From contig NZ_LNRF01000001.1 in NCBI RefSeq assembly GCF_001557875.1, forward strand, positions 1,674,001 to 1,738,000: 64,000 nt of DNA, read 5' to 3'. Origin of the DNA: Vibrio splendidus (lineage in GTDB: Bacteria > Pseudomonadota > Gammaproteobacteria > Enterobacterales > Vibrionaceae). Each line of letters opens with the position of its first letter. Position 1 is the first letter of the stretch. The notes below the pieces were generated by a model. That model was not told the origin of the DNA. It did not search any database and saw only the letters and a program-made list of their open reading frames with translations. Both the position numbers and the translations under genes were made by a program. Positions 36,859 to 44,948 of the stretch are shown one piece after another.

Positions 36859-37248
36859 GGCCATGAATACATTTCATAAAATTTGTGATTTTGTAGATAT
36901 TACACATCGAAAAAAGAGTCAATTGATTCTACTTTCAGTATTCATTTACCTCATTTCACATTGCACTAAGTAGTGTACTAACAGCTATATAACCATATTG
37001 GAAACTCAGCAACATCAAGGATGATGTGCCTCCCCTATAGGCTGCTGAGTTTCCATCCTTCTGAAATCCGACTACGCGAGCTGAGCTTTAGGCTAATACT
37101 CGTGTCTAATTCATATTCTTTCGCGAAGTTTGAACATCTGAAATTTATGCAATACGGAAAAAATACTGAATATCTCCAACTACTCCTTCCTTACACTATC
37201 TGCAGTTTATTAATCCAAGCTTTTAAGGCTAACCTGCAGGAAAACACC
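36859..37248. other. Leader region of the FadL-like gene
   Basis: The 390 bp contain no believable gene; an in-frame upstream extension from 37021 has no ribosome-binding site and would bury the signal peptide. It holds the three-way-junction element at 37000-37054. Confidence 0.6.
37000..37054 (+). promoter_or_regulatory. Predicted three-way-junction RNA element upstream of the FadL-like gene
   Basis: GGAAACTCAGCA (37000-37011) pairs perfectly with TGCTGAGTTTCC (37043-37054). Between them are two adjacent hairpins: ACATCA/TGATGT with loop AGGA (37012-37027) and GCCT/AGGC (37028-37042). The whole is 55 nt, ends 194 nt before the ATG, and matches no RNA family I know. Confidence 0.55.
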
Positions 37249-38424
37249 ATGAGAAAAACGGCTCTCGCGTTACTTATCTTTTCAAACTTAGCCAATGCTA
37301 GTGGCACGCTCATGCAAGAAGCGACTTATGCAAACGCTGGTACAGCTGGTGCCGGTGACGGCGTTTACACTGAAACCGCTACTGCGGGCTATACGAACCC
37401 GGCAACTATGTCTTATATGGGCCAAAGCAAGACTACCGTTAATGCCATGGTACTTGACTTAAATATGGACTATACCGACACCTACGATAGCAGCCCTCTA
37501 AATGCCACAGACAAAGCTCAAGGCGATGGAAGTGCACACACCGTTATGCCATCAATCGGAGTTTTTCACGTAACTCAACTCAATGACCACGTCCACCTGG
37601 GCCTCATGTTCGGCTCTATTGGCGGTACAGCCGTAAAATATGGAAGCAAGTGGGAAGGTGCTATTGGTTTAGACGAAGCCTTGGTAACTGCTATACAGTT
37701 TAATCCTGCGCTAAGCTTTAGAGTTACCGAGAAAGTGTCTGTGGGCATTGGTGCTCAGCTTAACTACGGTATCCTAGAGGCAAAAACTTCTACGCTAGAA
37801 ACCGATCTAGACGGAGACTTTGCGTGGGGCTTTAATGCAGGTGCAATGTATCAAGAAGACAACTGGGCAGTAGGTTTAAGTTACCGCTCAAAACTAGAAC
37901 ACGAATTTGATGTGGATGTTACTTCAGATGTAGATAGATTAGACACTTTAAGTACTGATCTAATATTTCCAACTATCGTCGACCTAAGTGGTAGCTACAG
38001 CCTCAATCCACAATTAGCGCTTTTAAGCTCAGTACAATGGCACAAATGGAGTGATTACCCAGAAACACCACTTTATGCCAACGGCAGTGATAGCGCGCCA
38101 GTAGCTGTAGACCGCGACTGGGACGACGTTTGGAAATTCGCCATCGGTACTGACTACCAACTAAACGCCAAATGGGCTCTAAAAGCAGGTTTTTCTTACG
38201 AGACGTCGCCACAAGATGACCCAACCAAGCAATGGGTTGACTTACCTGTTGGTGAACAATACCGCTACTCTGTGGGCGCTAGCACGCACTGGAATGATGT
38301 TCGTATCGACATGTTCTATGAATTTACTGACCTAGGCACTGTTAACGTTGAAAGAACCAACGTTGATGTAACGGGTTCATTCGACGGCCATATTCACTTT
38401 ATTGGCGCTAACATCACTTTATAA
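37249..38424 (+). CDS. Outer-membrane transport protein, OmpP1/FadL family
   Basis: About 391 residues from the start MRKTALALLIFSNLANASGT, a signal peptide with cleavage after NAS. AGG lies eight bases before this ATG. The mature N-terminus (QEATYANAGTAGAGDGVYTE, then TATAGYTNPATMSYM) matches the hatch region of FadL-type barrels, which import hydrophobic compounds such as fatty acids or aromatics. Alternating beta-strand pattern runs to the end (GHIHFIGANITL). It is monocistronic, with a strong convergent terminator and an unusual structured leader. Specific substrate unknown. Confidence 0.88.
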   Translation: MRKTALALLIFSNLANASGTLMQEATYANAGTAGAGDGVYTETATAGYTNPATMSYMGQSKTTVNAMVLDLNMDYTDTYDSSPLNATDKAQGDGSAHTVMPSIGVFHVTQLNDHVHLGLMFGSIGGTAVKYGSKWEGAIGLDEALVTAIQFNPALSFRVTEKVSVGIGAQLNYGILEAKTSTLETDLDGDFAWGFNAGAMYQEDNWAVGLSYRSKLEHEFDVDVTSDVDRLDTLSTDLIFPTIVDLSGSYSLNPQLALLSSVQWHKWSDYPETPLYANGSDSAPVAVDRDWDDVWKFAIGTDYQLNAKWALKAGFSYETSPQDDPTKQWVDLPVGEQYRYSVGASTHWNDVRIDMFYEFTDLGTVNVERTNVDVTGSFDGHIHFIGANITL

Positions 38425-38443
38425 AGTTGGCCGCAGTAACTTC

Positions 38444-38472
38444 AAACGCTGAACTCTCAAGTTCAGCGTTTT
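38444..38472. terminator. Bidirectional terminator
   Basis: AAACGCTGAACT and its exact complement enclose CTCA, followed by TTGTTG. It is shared by the convergent FadL-like and outer-membrane-protein genes. Confidence 0.85.
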
Positions 38473-38482
38473 GTTGTCGATA

Positions 38483-39244
38483 TTAGAAGCGGTAATCAAT
38501 ACCAACCGAGGCGGTCACTTCTTCTGAAGTTTCATCAATGCCGCGCTCATTTTGAACAGAAATCACATCGTATTTAAATTCAAACATGATGTTGAAATCT
38601 TTGTCTTTTACTTTGGTTTTGATGCCTTGCAGCCACATTAGGTTAGCAACCTGCATTTCAGCGCCACCGTATGACGAACCAAGATTAATATTAAATACCG
38701 AAAAGTGAGTATCGTTCCAAGGGTGTAATGCGTACATGTTAACAGAACCCAAATGCGCTTCTTCGTTGCCCTGCAGAGGAGCGCCTAATCCGTTCAATGT
38801 TGAGTACGCATCACCACCATCGACATAGGTATAGTTCAACGAAGGGAAAAACAAGGTGCCATCTTCACTACCTAACGGCAGCATATAGCCTGTTGTGTAC
38901 ATGTTCGCTGCGTCTTTTAGTTGGTAAACATCTACATAAACACCACCAAAAGAATCAAAGTGAGCGGCTCTCAATCGAGCATTCTCTGACTGAGTGTAAT
39001 ATTCAGCAAAGCCTACGGTCTGAGATATATCGCTAGTGAGCCCCGAAGCGCCACCACCAGCAAGGAGTTTAAGCTCTCCTTCATCATCTGAAAATACCGC
39101 CGCTCTCATGCTGCTGTTTCGAGGGTCAGCATCATGATACTCATGACTGTTTTTATCAGAATTTTTCTCTGCAAATACTGAAGTTGAAGCTAAAACTAAT
39201 GCTGTGCTTATTAAAGAAAGAGAAGCTATCTTAATATTTTCCAT
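38483..39244 (-). CDS. Putative outer-membrane beta-barrel protein
   Basis: About 253 residues. The start MENIKIASLSLISTALVLAS gives a signal peptide ending at VFA; a seven-residue longer form is possible and neither start has a strong ribosome-binding site. The mature N-terminus is very polar (EKNSDKNSHEYHDADPRNSS). The remainder alternates in beta-strand fashion and ends VTASVGIDYRF with a terminal Phe, the usual outer-membrane barrel sorting signal. I do not recognise a named family. It lies between the FadL-like gene and a divergent LysR-type regulator that may control it. Confidence 0.7.
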   Translation of the reverse strand: MENIKIASLSLISTALVLASTSVFAEKNSDKNSHEYHDADPRNSSMRAAVFSDDEGELKLLAGGGASGLTSDISQTVGFAEYYTQSENARLRAAHFDSFGGVYVDVYQLKDAANMYTTGYMLPLGSEDGTLFFPSLNYTYVDGGDAYSTLNGLGAPLQGNEEAHLGSVNMYALHPWNDTHFSVFNINLGSSYGGAEMQVANLMWLQGIKTKVKDKDFNIMFEFKYDVISVQNERGIDETSEEVTASVGIDYRF

Positions 39245-39383
39245 TGTATACACCAAAACTGACACTTAAGAAGATGGTGCCACTATATGTAGATGACTAT
39301 TTCCACGCCACTTATACAAAAAATAAGCATCGCTTATTCTATCTATTTATGAAATAAATCATCGAAACAGAGCTAGGAATATT

Positions 39384-40340
39384 ATGTACAAAAAATATAA
39401 TGAGCAGGTGAACCTAAATTATCTACGCGTTTTTGATGCCATTTACATTCATAGAAGCACCAAATTAGCTGCATTGGCATTGGGTATTAGCCAATCTGCG
39501 GTTAGCCAAACATTAGCGAAATTACGTGACTATAGTGGCGACAAGTTATTTTACTCAGCCAATGGCAAATTACAGTCAACCCATAGAGCAGATGCTATAG
39601 GGCTAGGCCTAAATGAGCAACTCGACGCGCTAGACAATCGGATTTTTTCCGATCTTTTTGAAGACCCAAATGAATTCAATGGTGAGCTCACGATCGCAGT
39701 ATCAAGCGTATTCCTTGAAGCGATGGCTACAGAGTTAACGAGCTCCGTTGTGTTTAACTCATTTCCAAAAGCAAAACTGAATGTCACTACCTGGACAGAT
39801 CGAACACTCACTGACATACAAAATGGTGATGTCCATATTGGGTTGAATTTCGGGCCAATTGACACACCAAAGTCGATCCGAACGATAGCCCTAACATCAA
39901 GTGAACCCATTGTTATAATGAGGAAAAACCACCCATGGTCTGATGGTGATTTTAAATTGGAAGATTTCAATAAATACCCGACTGGTGGAATTCTTGTTCC
40001 GGGACTCACCGACTTTAACTCAATACTTGAACGCCAATCTCCTGAGTTTTTTGATTTCAAATACCGTTCAGCTAGCATGTCTGTTTTAACATGCCTCGCT
40101 GAGCACTCAGACATTCTCGCGATTACCGAAACGCTCTCAGCTTCTATGTGCCCGAACACAATTGATTGCGTCCAACCCATTTGGTTAGCCGATCTGGCTC
40201 CTGCTCAAATGAGCCATGCTATTTACTATCTAGAACGAAACCACAACCACCCTTTGTACCGATTCTGTATCAACATCGTACGAAACTCTCTGCAAGAGAA
40301 ATTAGATATATTAAAAACACGGACTAAGAGTAATATATAG
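39384..40340 (+). CDS. LysR-family transcriptional regulator
   Basis: A 318-residue LTTR. The HTH (NLNYLRVFDAIYIHRSTKLA, then LGISQSAVSQTLAKLRDYSG, residues 10-52) is typical. The effector domain begins near residue 96 (GELTIAVSSVFLEAMATELT). The HTH region resembles NahR/LinR-type members that act on aromatic-degradation genes, but the assignment is loose. It is divergent from the outer-membrane-protein gene, with 139 bp between starts. Dyad motif copy F begins three bases after its stop and belongs to the next gene. Confidence 0.9.
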   Translation: MYKKYNEQVNLNYLRVFDAIYIHRSTKLAALALGISQSAVSQTLAKLRDYSGDKLFYSANGKLQSTHRADAIGLGLNEQLDALDNRIFSDLFEDPNEFNGELTIAVSSVFLEAMATELTSSVVFNSFPKAKLNVTTWTDRTLTDIQNGDVHIGLNFGPIDTPKSIRTIALTSSEPIVIMRKNHPWSDGDFKLEDFNKYPTGGILVPGLTDFNSILERQSPEFFDFKYRSASMSVLTCLAEHSDILAITETLSASMCPNTIDCVQPIWLADLAPAQMSHAIYYLERNHNHPLYRFCINIVRNSLQEKLDILKTRTKSNI

Positions 40341-40342
40341 TC

Positions 40343-40362
40343 ACTCGGTATATTTACTGATT
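40343..40362. promoter_or_regulatory. 20-bp dyad motif, copy F (upstream of the OmpA-type lipoprotein)
   Basis: ACTCGGTATATTTACTGATT matches copy B at 15 of 20 positions, with the perfect right arm TACTGATT shared with copies B and E. It lies 257-276 bp before the lipoprotein start, further than the other copies, so it is the weakest positional case. A small hairpin GTGCAG/CTGCAC (40461-40480) lies between it and the gene. Confidence 0.45.
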
Positions 40363-40618
40363 ACACACAGTCAATAAAATGGTAGTAGACTCATAATATT
40401 GTTCATTAAAATTATGTAACTCATAGAAAAATAAACTCATTACCTTTAAAACTCTCTTAAGTGCAGTATTTTTGCTGCACAGTATTTATTTAATCGCCAT
40501 TAAAATAAGACTTACAGATATAAATTATTATAGCGAGCATAATCTTACGCTCTACAGTAAGGCTTATATCATTGGCATAAATAAAATTAGACACCCACCA
40601 TTAGTGAGTAACAATTCT

Positions 40619-41272
40619 ATGAAACGTGTAATCGTCACCCTATCTATCGCGGCTTTGCTTTCGGGCTGCCAGGCAACTCAACGACAAAATGCCACCACCG
40701 GTGAAACCGAAACCAACTCAGCAACTAAAGGTGCTTTAGCCGGCATGTTAGCGGGTGCGGCAATCGGTGCAGCGACAGGAAATAGCTCTGACGCACTACG
40801 AGGCGCTGCTATTGGTGGAGTTGTTGGTGGAGGCGTAGGCTACTACATGGACAAACAGGAGCAGGCACTACGTCAACAACTGGTAAGTTCTGGTGTACAG
40901 GTTAAACGTATCAACGACAAAGAGCTTCAGCTGGTGATGGAAAATGGCATTGGCTTTGACTCGGGATCATATCATTTGTCATCCGGCATTTACCCAACCT
41001 TAAACAGTGTCGCGCTTGTTCTTAGTGAATACCCAGATACACGCTTAGAAATCAAAGGACATACCGATAGTTCAGGCAACGACTCAGGTAACCAAACACT
41101 CTCAGAACAGCGCGCACAATCTGTTGGTCACTACCTTATCGGTCAGCAAGTTGCATCTGGTCGTGTCGTAACACAAGGTTACGGTGAGCGTTACCCTGTT
41201 TGCGGGAACGACACGAAAGCAGGCCGAGCCTGTAATCGCCGTGTTGAAATCAATATTTTGGCCTTGAATTAA
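40619..41272 (+). CDS. OmpA-family lipoprotein with glycine-zipper domain
   Basis: About 217 residues from MKRVIVTLSIAALLSGCQAT, a lipoprotein signal with lipobox LSGC (Cys 17). The longer upstream ORF lacks signal-peptide character and is rejected. Residues 40-85 form a glycine-zipper membrane hairpin (GALAGMLAGAAIGAATGNSS; AAIGGVVGGGVGYYMD). Residues 100-215 are an OmpA C-terminal peptidoglycan-binding domain (LEIKGHTDSSGND; LSEQRAQSVGHYLI; GRACNRRVEI). The layout matches YiaD-type proteins that tether the outer membrane to peptidoglycan. A small membrane-protein gene follows 24 bp downstream. Confidence 0.9.
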   Translation: MKRVIVTLSIAALLSGCQATQRQNATTGETETNSATKGALAGMLAGAAIGAATGNSSDALRGAAIGGVVGGGVGYYMDKQEQALRQQLVSSGVQVKRINDKELQLVMENGIGFDSGSYHLSSGIYPTLNSVALVLSEYPDTRLEIKGHTDSSGNDSGNQTLSEQRAQSVGHYLIGQQVASGRVVTQGYGERYPVCGNDTKAGRACNRRVEINILALN

Positions 41273-41296
41273 TCAATCACCAAAAGGAGCCTTAAT

Positions 41297-41707
41297 ATGT
41301 TCTTTAACCGTTTTCTCAAACCTTTCCTTGTGATTGGCGGCTTAGTTACAATGTACGCAGGGATTTATGCAATTAACCCTGAAACTGCGCTGCTTGATAT
41401 GAACAACCTACCCTACGACTCTAACTATGTGTTTTTGTTCAGACACTGGGGAATCATGGTTGGGTTAATGGGATTCTTTATTGCAGCTTCAGCCTACGTA
41501 CGCCGCTGGAGGGAATCAATCATCCTGTACTCGTTTCTCGAAAAGCTCTTTATGGTGTATCTGTTCGTTTCGAATTTTTTCAATCCAGAAACAGCACACT
41601 TGAACGCCAGTTTCATCCCGTTCGCCATTACAGACATCACCATCTGTACCTATACTCTTGGTTACTGGTACGAAAACTACAAGATCAGAAAAAATGTGAG
41701 CGCTTAG
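41297..41707 (+). CDS. Four-TM hypothetical membrane protein
   Basis: A 136-residue protein with four predicted membrane segments (about 8-27, 49-66, 75-93, 102-122) and a short charged C-terminus (YENYKIRKNVSA). Conserved-looking features are FRHWGIMVGLMGFFIAASAY and FFNPETAHLN. I do not recognise a named family. It follows the OmpA-type lipoprotein by 24 bp, with AAGGAG before its ATG, so it is probably the second gene of that operon. It converges on an AraC-type gene. Confidence 0.7.
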   Translation: MFFNRFLKPFLVIGGLVTMYAGIYAINPETALLDMNNLPYDSNYVFLFRHWGIMVGLMGFFIAASAYVRRWRESIILYSFLEKLFMVYLFVSNFFNPETAHLNASFIPFAITDITICTYTLGYWYENYKIRKNVSA

Positions 41708-41727
41708 GCTAAGAAAAGCCTTGTTAC

Positions 41728-42735
41728 TCAAAGACTGTTGTTCAAGCGCTCCACATATTGTCTAGGCGTCAGACCTCGATATTTCTTAAACATCCGGTTA
41801 AAACTCGCGACGTTGGTATAGCCTAGCCTCGTCGCGACTTCTTCTATCGGCACTGAATACATCAAAAGTTCTACAGCCACGTTACTTAACGCATACCCCA
41901 TAACGGTAGAAAAGTTGACACCTAATTTATGTAATCGACGTTGAAATTGCTGCTCAGATAAACCGAGTAAACTTGATACTTTATGTAGCGTTGGGAGTCC
42001 GAAATGGCGACTGTAATTGATCATCTCATAGGCCACCTTATGCTCATCAGCGGCATCGGGCATGTTAAGGTAATGATCTAAGTCATGAAAGTTCATCGCC
42101 AAGCTCATCTTGCCAACTGAAGGGGATTGGTTGATCGACAATCTCAAATTGCTTGGTATCCAAATCTCAGTTCGTGGTTGTCCCCATTGAATGTTGCACC
42201 CAAAGTACTCTTGATAGAGTTGAGTGTTTTCTCGATAACCAGCGATAGACACAGCTGCCGGGGTAAAATCGCCTCCTAAATAACGTCTCAATATCTTCAT
42301 CATAAAGATGGCGACTCGAATAGAATCATGGACTTTGCCCGCCTCGTTATAAGCAGGGTTGTCGTAACACCACTTGATAAATTTTCCAACTTGAGTGCCA
42401 TAGAGAAAGGCGCCAGATTGCAAACAGTGCAGTCCAATGTTAACTCGGCGTATGCTTGAAGCCAGATCGCGCCCAGAGAAAAACCAATTAGAAAGAGGAC
42501 CTAACCTTTCAATATCGACTCTATCAGCGAGTTTCAAAATAATATCGGAGTCACCAGTTTGGTGCTGAAGTAAGCCATACCATTTATCCACCTCACTGAC
42601 AGGAATAAGATTCATCGGATTATTAAATACCGACCTGGGAATGCCTAATTGCTCGACATTCACGAGCTTATTGGTCATCGCATGTTGGTAAATACCCAAA
42701 ATTCCTAATGCTCTTAAGAAGTTACAATTATTCAT
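41728..42735 (-). CDS. AraC-family transcriptional regulator
   Basis: A 335-residue regulator of the OruR/ArgR-like AraC subgroup: an N-terminal arabinose-binding-type domain (about 15-200) and a C-terminal pair of HTHs (PTLHKVSSLLGLSEQQFQRR; PIEEVATRLGYTNVASFNRM with FKKYRGLTPRQY). It is divergent from the second DUF3302-HlyD pair with 133 bp between the starts, so it is the best candidate to regulate that pair. The ligand is unknown. Confidence 0.92.
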   Translation of the reverse strand: MNNCNFLRALGILGIYQHAMTNKLVNVEQLGIPRSVFNNPMNLIPVSEVDKWYGLLQHQTGDSDIILKLADRVDIERLGPLSNWFFSGRDLASSIRRVNIGLHCLQSGAFLYGTQVGKFIKWCYDNPAYNEAGKVHDSIRVAIFMMKILRRYLGGDFTPAAVSIAGYRENTQLYQEYFGCNIQWGQPRTEIWIPSNLRLSINQSPSVGKMSLAMNFHDLDHYLNMPDAADEHKVAYEMINYSRHFGLPTLHKVSSLLGLSEQQFQRRLHKLGVNFSTVMGYALSNVAVELLMYSVPIEEVATRLGYTNVASFNRMFKKYRGLTPRQYVERLNNSL

Positions 42736-42868
42736 TAGCCACCATACTTAGAAGTCACCATTACAGATCAAATCATATTGGCACCATTATTAAAGTAATT
42801 GGTAAATTTTCAACCTCTAAATCTGATATCAATCACACTCGGCGCTCAATTTAACCTAGGGTTTATCA

Positions 42869-43219
42869 ATGAGTTTAGTCAGTGTCCCATTTGTCGGAAC
42901 CGGCGCAGATACCGCACTACACGTAGTGGCAGGCGTTGTGTTAATCGCAACCATCGCTGCTGCATGTTACGGCTTCTGGCGTGTGCATGAATTACCAATC
43001 AATAAGGCTCACAGTAAAGAGCATCAACAACTCGGTTTGATCACCGCATTAACATGGATTGGTTTTGTATGGCACTGGGTATGGGTACTAGCCGTTATCT
43101 TAGCCTTTGTTGACATGGAAAAAGCCATCATCAATCTAAGAGATACCTGGAAATCACCAGTAGTACCTAGGGACAAAGCAACTTCCGACAAGCAAGATGA
43201 GGAGAGCCAAGCATGTTAG
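42869..43219 (+). CDS. DUF3302 membrane protein, copy 2
   Basis: A 116-residue paralogue of the product of 35309-35632. It shares MSL.S.PFV.T..DT.LHVVAG and the tryptophan-rich segment LTWIGFVWHWVWVLAVILAF, with a different, charged C-terminal tail. Two to three membrane segments. Its last seven bases overlap the start of the HlyD-type gene, so the two are translationally coupled. It is divergent from the AraC-type regulator. Function unknown; probably a dedicated partner of the HlyD-type protein. Confidence 0.85.
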   Translation: MSLVSVPFVGTGADTALHVVAGVVLIATIAAACYGFWRVHELPINKAHSKEHQQLGLITALTWIGFVWHWVWVLAVILAFVDMEKAIINLRDTWKSPVVPRDKATSDKQDEESQAC

Positions 43220-44436
43220 AAGGCTTAGCAATTTGGGCACTGTTCATTTACTTACTCAGACTTGTTGGTATGCCTTGGAATAAAGGCACCAAGGCATTTG
43301 CATATCTCGGTGGTACATCGTGGTTACTATTTGTATGGGTTGGCCTACTCAACTTCACTCCGATGGACTTATCAGGAGGCTCTGTCGTTCAATCCCCACA
43401 TATCCAATTACGTCCAGATTCAACTAATGTGTCGGGTAAAACCACCAAAGTCCACATCCACCCGAATCAAGATGTAACTGAAGGACAGCTAATTTATGAA
43501 ATTGATGACACCAAGTATGTCATCGCAAAAGACAAAGCTAGCGTTCAGCTTGAGTCTGCAGAGGTTGCGCTCGATACAGCACGCCAAGAAGTGAGCATTG
43601 CTAAAATAAGCTATCAATCGGCACTTGAAGACATAAAGGCTTCAGTCGCGCAGATAGAATCAGCAAAGACAGACTTAGTGCTGCAATCAAAGACGCTTGA
43701 TCGTTACCAGAAGCAAAACAGTGTCGTAGAACATACGATTACTGAAACTGACATCGACCAACAAACAGCGAAGGTAGACTTAGCGACACATAACGTCACC
43801 ACATTAGAATCTCAGCTTAGCAAGAAAGAAGTCGATGCCGAGAATGCGAAATTAAACATCCACAAAGCTGAAACCAATGTGAACAAGAAACAGACTGAGG
43901 TCGATTCAGCGAAGGCAACATTAGCGCAAGCTCAGTGGGATCTTAACAGTACCAAAATCACTGCACCAACTGACGGCTTTGTGACGAACTTTATTCTTCG
44001 TGAAGGACAGCGTGTTTCGTTAATGCCACGTATTCAGATGTATACCGAAGAAAAGTACGTACTAATGCGAGTCAATCACCAAGCGATTCGTAATATTAAG
44101 GTGGGTCAACCAGCAGAATTTGCAACAGCGGTATACCCGGGGAAAATATTTTCTGCAACGGTTGAGGGTATCGTTGAAGCAACGGGAGAAGCACAAGCGA
44201 GCTTGCTAGGTATAGATGAACAAGTACGTGTCACTACTGGTCGAAACGTTCAGAACAAGCACCACTTTGTTCGTTTAAAAATCGACGAAACAGAGGGCTA
44301 CGATATTCCAGTTGGTTCTGTCGGGTTAGCGTGGGTAAGCGGTGAGAAGCCGATCGGTTTTATGGCATTCCTAGACGTAATACGCGGAATAATCATTCGG
44401 ATGAAGTCTCAGTTGTACTTCTTCTACTCTATCTAA
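43213..44436 (+). CDS. HlyD-family membrane-fusion protein, copy 2
   Basis: A 407-residue paralogue of the product of 35635-36858, identical in length. Two N-terminal membrane segments, a lipoyl-type half (TKVHIHPNQDVTEGQLIYEI), a long coiled-coil (about 100-240, with extra KTD/KAETN-type heptads), the second lipoyl half (STKITAPTDGFVTNFILREG) and a beta-barrel domain. The C-terminus ends with a further hydrophobic helix (FMAFLDVIRGIIIRMKSQLY). No exporter or TolC-like gene is adjacent. A strong terminator follows. Its AraC neighbour, and the absence of the dyad motif, suggest different regulation from copy 1. Confidence 0.88.
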   Translation: MLEGLAIWALFIYLLRLVGMPWNKGTKAFAYLGGTSWLLFVWVGLLNFTPMDLSGGSVVQSPHIQLRPDSTNVSGKTTKVHIHPNQDVTEGQLIYEIDDTKYVIAKDKASVQLESAEVALDTARQEVSIAKISYQSALEDIKASVAQIESAKTDLVLQSKTLDRYQKQNSVVEHTITETDIDQQTAKVDLATHNVTTLESQLSKKEVDAENAKLNIHKAETNVNKKQTEVDSAKATLAQAQWDLNSTKITAPTDGFVTNFILREGQRVSLMPRIQMYTEEKYVLMRVNHQAIRNIKVGQPAEFATAVYPGKIFSATVEGIVEATGEAQASLLGIDEQVRVTTGRNVQNKHHFVRLKIDETEGYDIPVGSVGLAWVSGEKPIGFMAFLDVIRGIIIRMKSQLYFFYSI

Positions 44437-44460
44437 ACACCTTCATTGGTAGAAAAATAC

Positions 44461-44493
44461 AAAGCCCGTGTGATCAGGTATCACACGGGCTTT
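44461..44493 (+). terminator. Terminator after HlyD copy 2
   Basis: AAAGCCCGTGTGAT and its exact complement enclose CAGGT; the T-run is short (TTTGTCGT). Confidence 0.85.
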
Positions 44494-44598
44494 GTCGTCA
44501 CTTAAACCTAAAATGAGAGACTTGAAGCACAAAGAAAAGCTAATAGCTAATAGCCAAAGAATTAACTCTTCTTTCAACCATCACCAAACCACCACAAA

Positions 44599-44624
44599 TT
44601 GCAAAATGCAGTTGCAAAACGCAA
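44599..44624 (+). promoter_or_regulatory. Two tandem LuxO boxes upstream of qrr (copy 1)
   Basis: TTGCAAAATGCAG (44599-44611) and TTGCAAAACGCAA (44612-44624) each differ by one base from the LuxO site TTGCA-N3-TGCAA. They are directly adjacent and lie 110-135 bp upstream of the predicted sRNA start. Confidence 0.8.
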
Positions 44625-44706
44625 AGTGGAAGTACTGAAACGCGAATAAATAGCCCAAATACGCACCAAATTGCTATAAAACAGACAATAAACAAGATTA
44701 TTAGAG

Positions 44707-44722
44707 TTGGCACACTAACTGC
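44707..44722 (+). promoter_or_regulatory. Sigma-54 promoter of qrr (copy 1)
   Basis: TTGGCACACTAACTGC has GG at 44709-44710 and GC at 44721-44722 (GG-N10-GC). It predicts a start at 44734, exactly the T of the TGACCC that begins known Qrr RNAs. Confidence 0.92.
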
Positions 44723-44733
44723 AATATAACTAT

Positions 44734-44843
44734 TGACCCTTCTTAAGCCGAGGGTCACCTAGCCAACTGACGTTGTTAGTGAACCTATTATTGTTCACGA
44801 AATATATAAGCCAATTGCGGTTATTGCGATTGGCTATTTTTTT
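44734..44843 (+). ncRNA. qrr: Qrr quorum-regulatory sRNA (copy 1)
   Basis: About 110 nt. It begins TGACCCTTCTTAAGCCGAGG (first stem-loop, TGACCCT/AGGGTCA) and continues with the invariant Qrr pairing core CTAGCCAACTGACGTTGTTA then GTGAA. A second stem (GTGAAC/GTTCAC) and a terminator hairpin (AGCCAATTGC/GCGATTGGCT, then seven T) complete it. Qrr RNAs act with Hfq to base-pair with luxR/hapR-type and other mRNAs at low cell density, and are switched on by phosphorylated LuxO with sigma-54. The longer first stem-loop is of the Qrr2-4 type rather than Qrr1; the exact number cannot be assigned. Confidence 0.94.
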
Positions 44844-44948
44844 ACCTGCAGTTTGGTCAACCGCTCCCCTTTCGATACAGACACCCATTCAAACGCATAA
44901 TAATCAACATTCATAGCCAACCCTAAGCAGCAGATACCCAATTCGATA

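Noticed and set aside
37000..37054. Hammerhead ribozyme, because of the three-way junction
   Set aside because: The CUGAUGA and GAAA core elements and the cleavage triplet are not in the required positions.
39551..40180. 209-residue ORF antisense to the LysR-type gene
   Set aside because: It is a shadow frame of a clear LTTR; no start signal.
42751..42770. Possible further copy of the 20-bp dyad upstream of the second DUF3302-HlyD pair
   Set aside because: Only about 12 of 20 positions match and the dyad is broken; not above what chance would give.
44540..44758. 72-residue ORF on the minus strand, beginning MTLGLRRV like the ORF at 52391
   Set aside because: It is antisense to qrr copy 1 and its promoter; the shared start arises from the shared Qrr sequence, not from a protein family.
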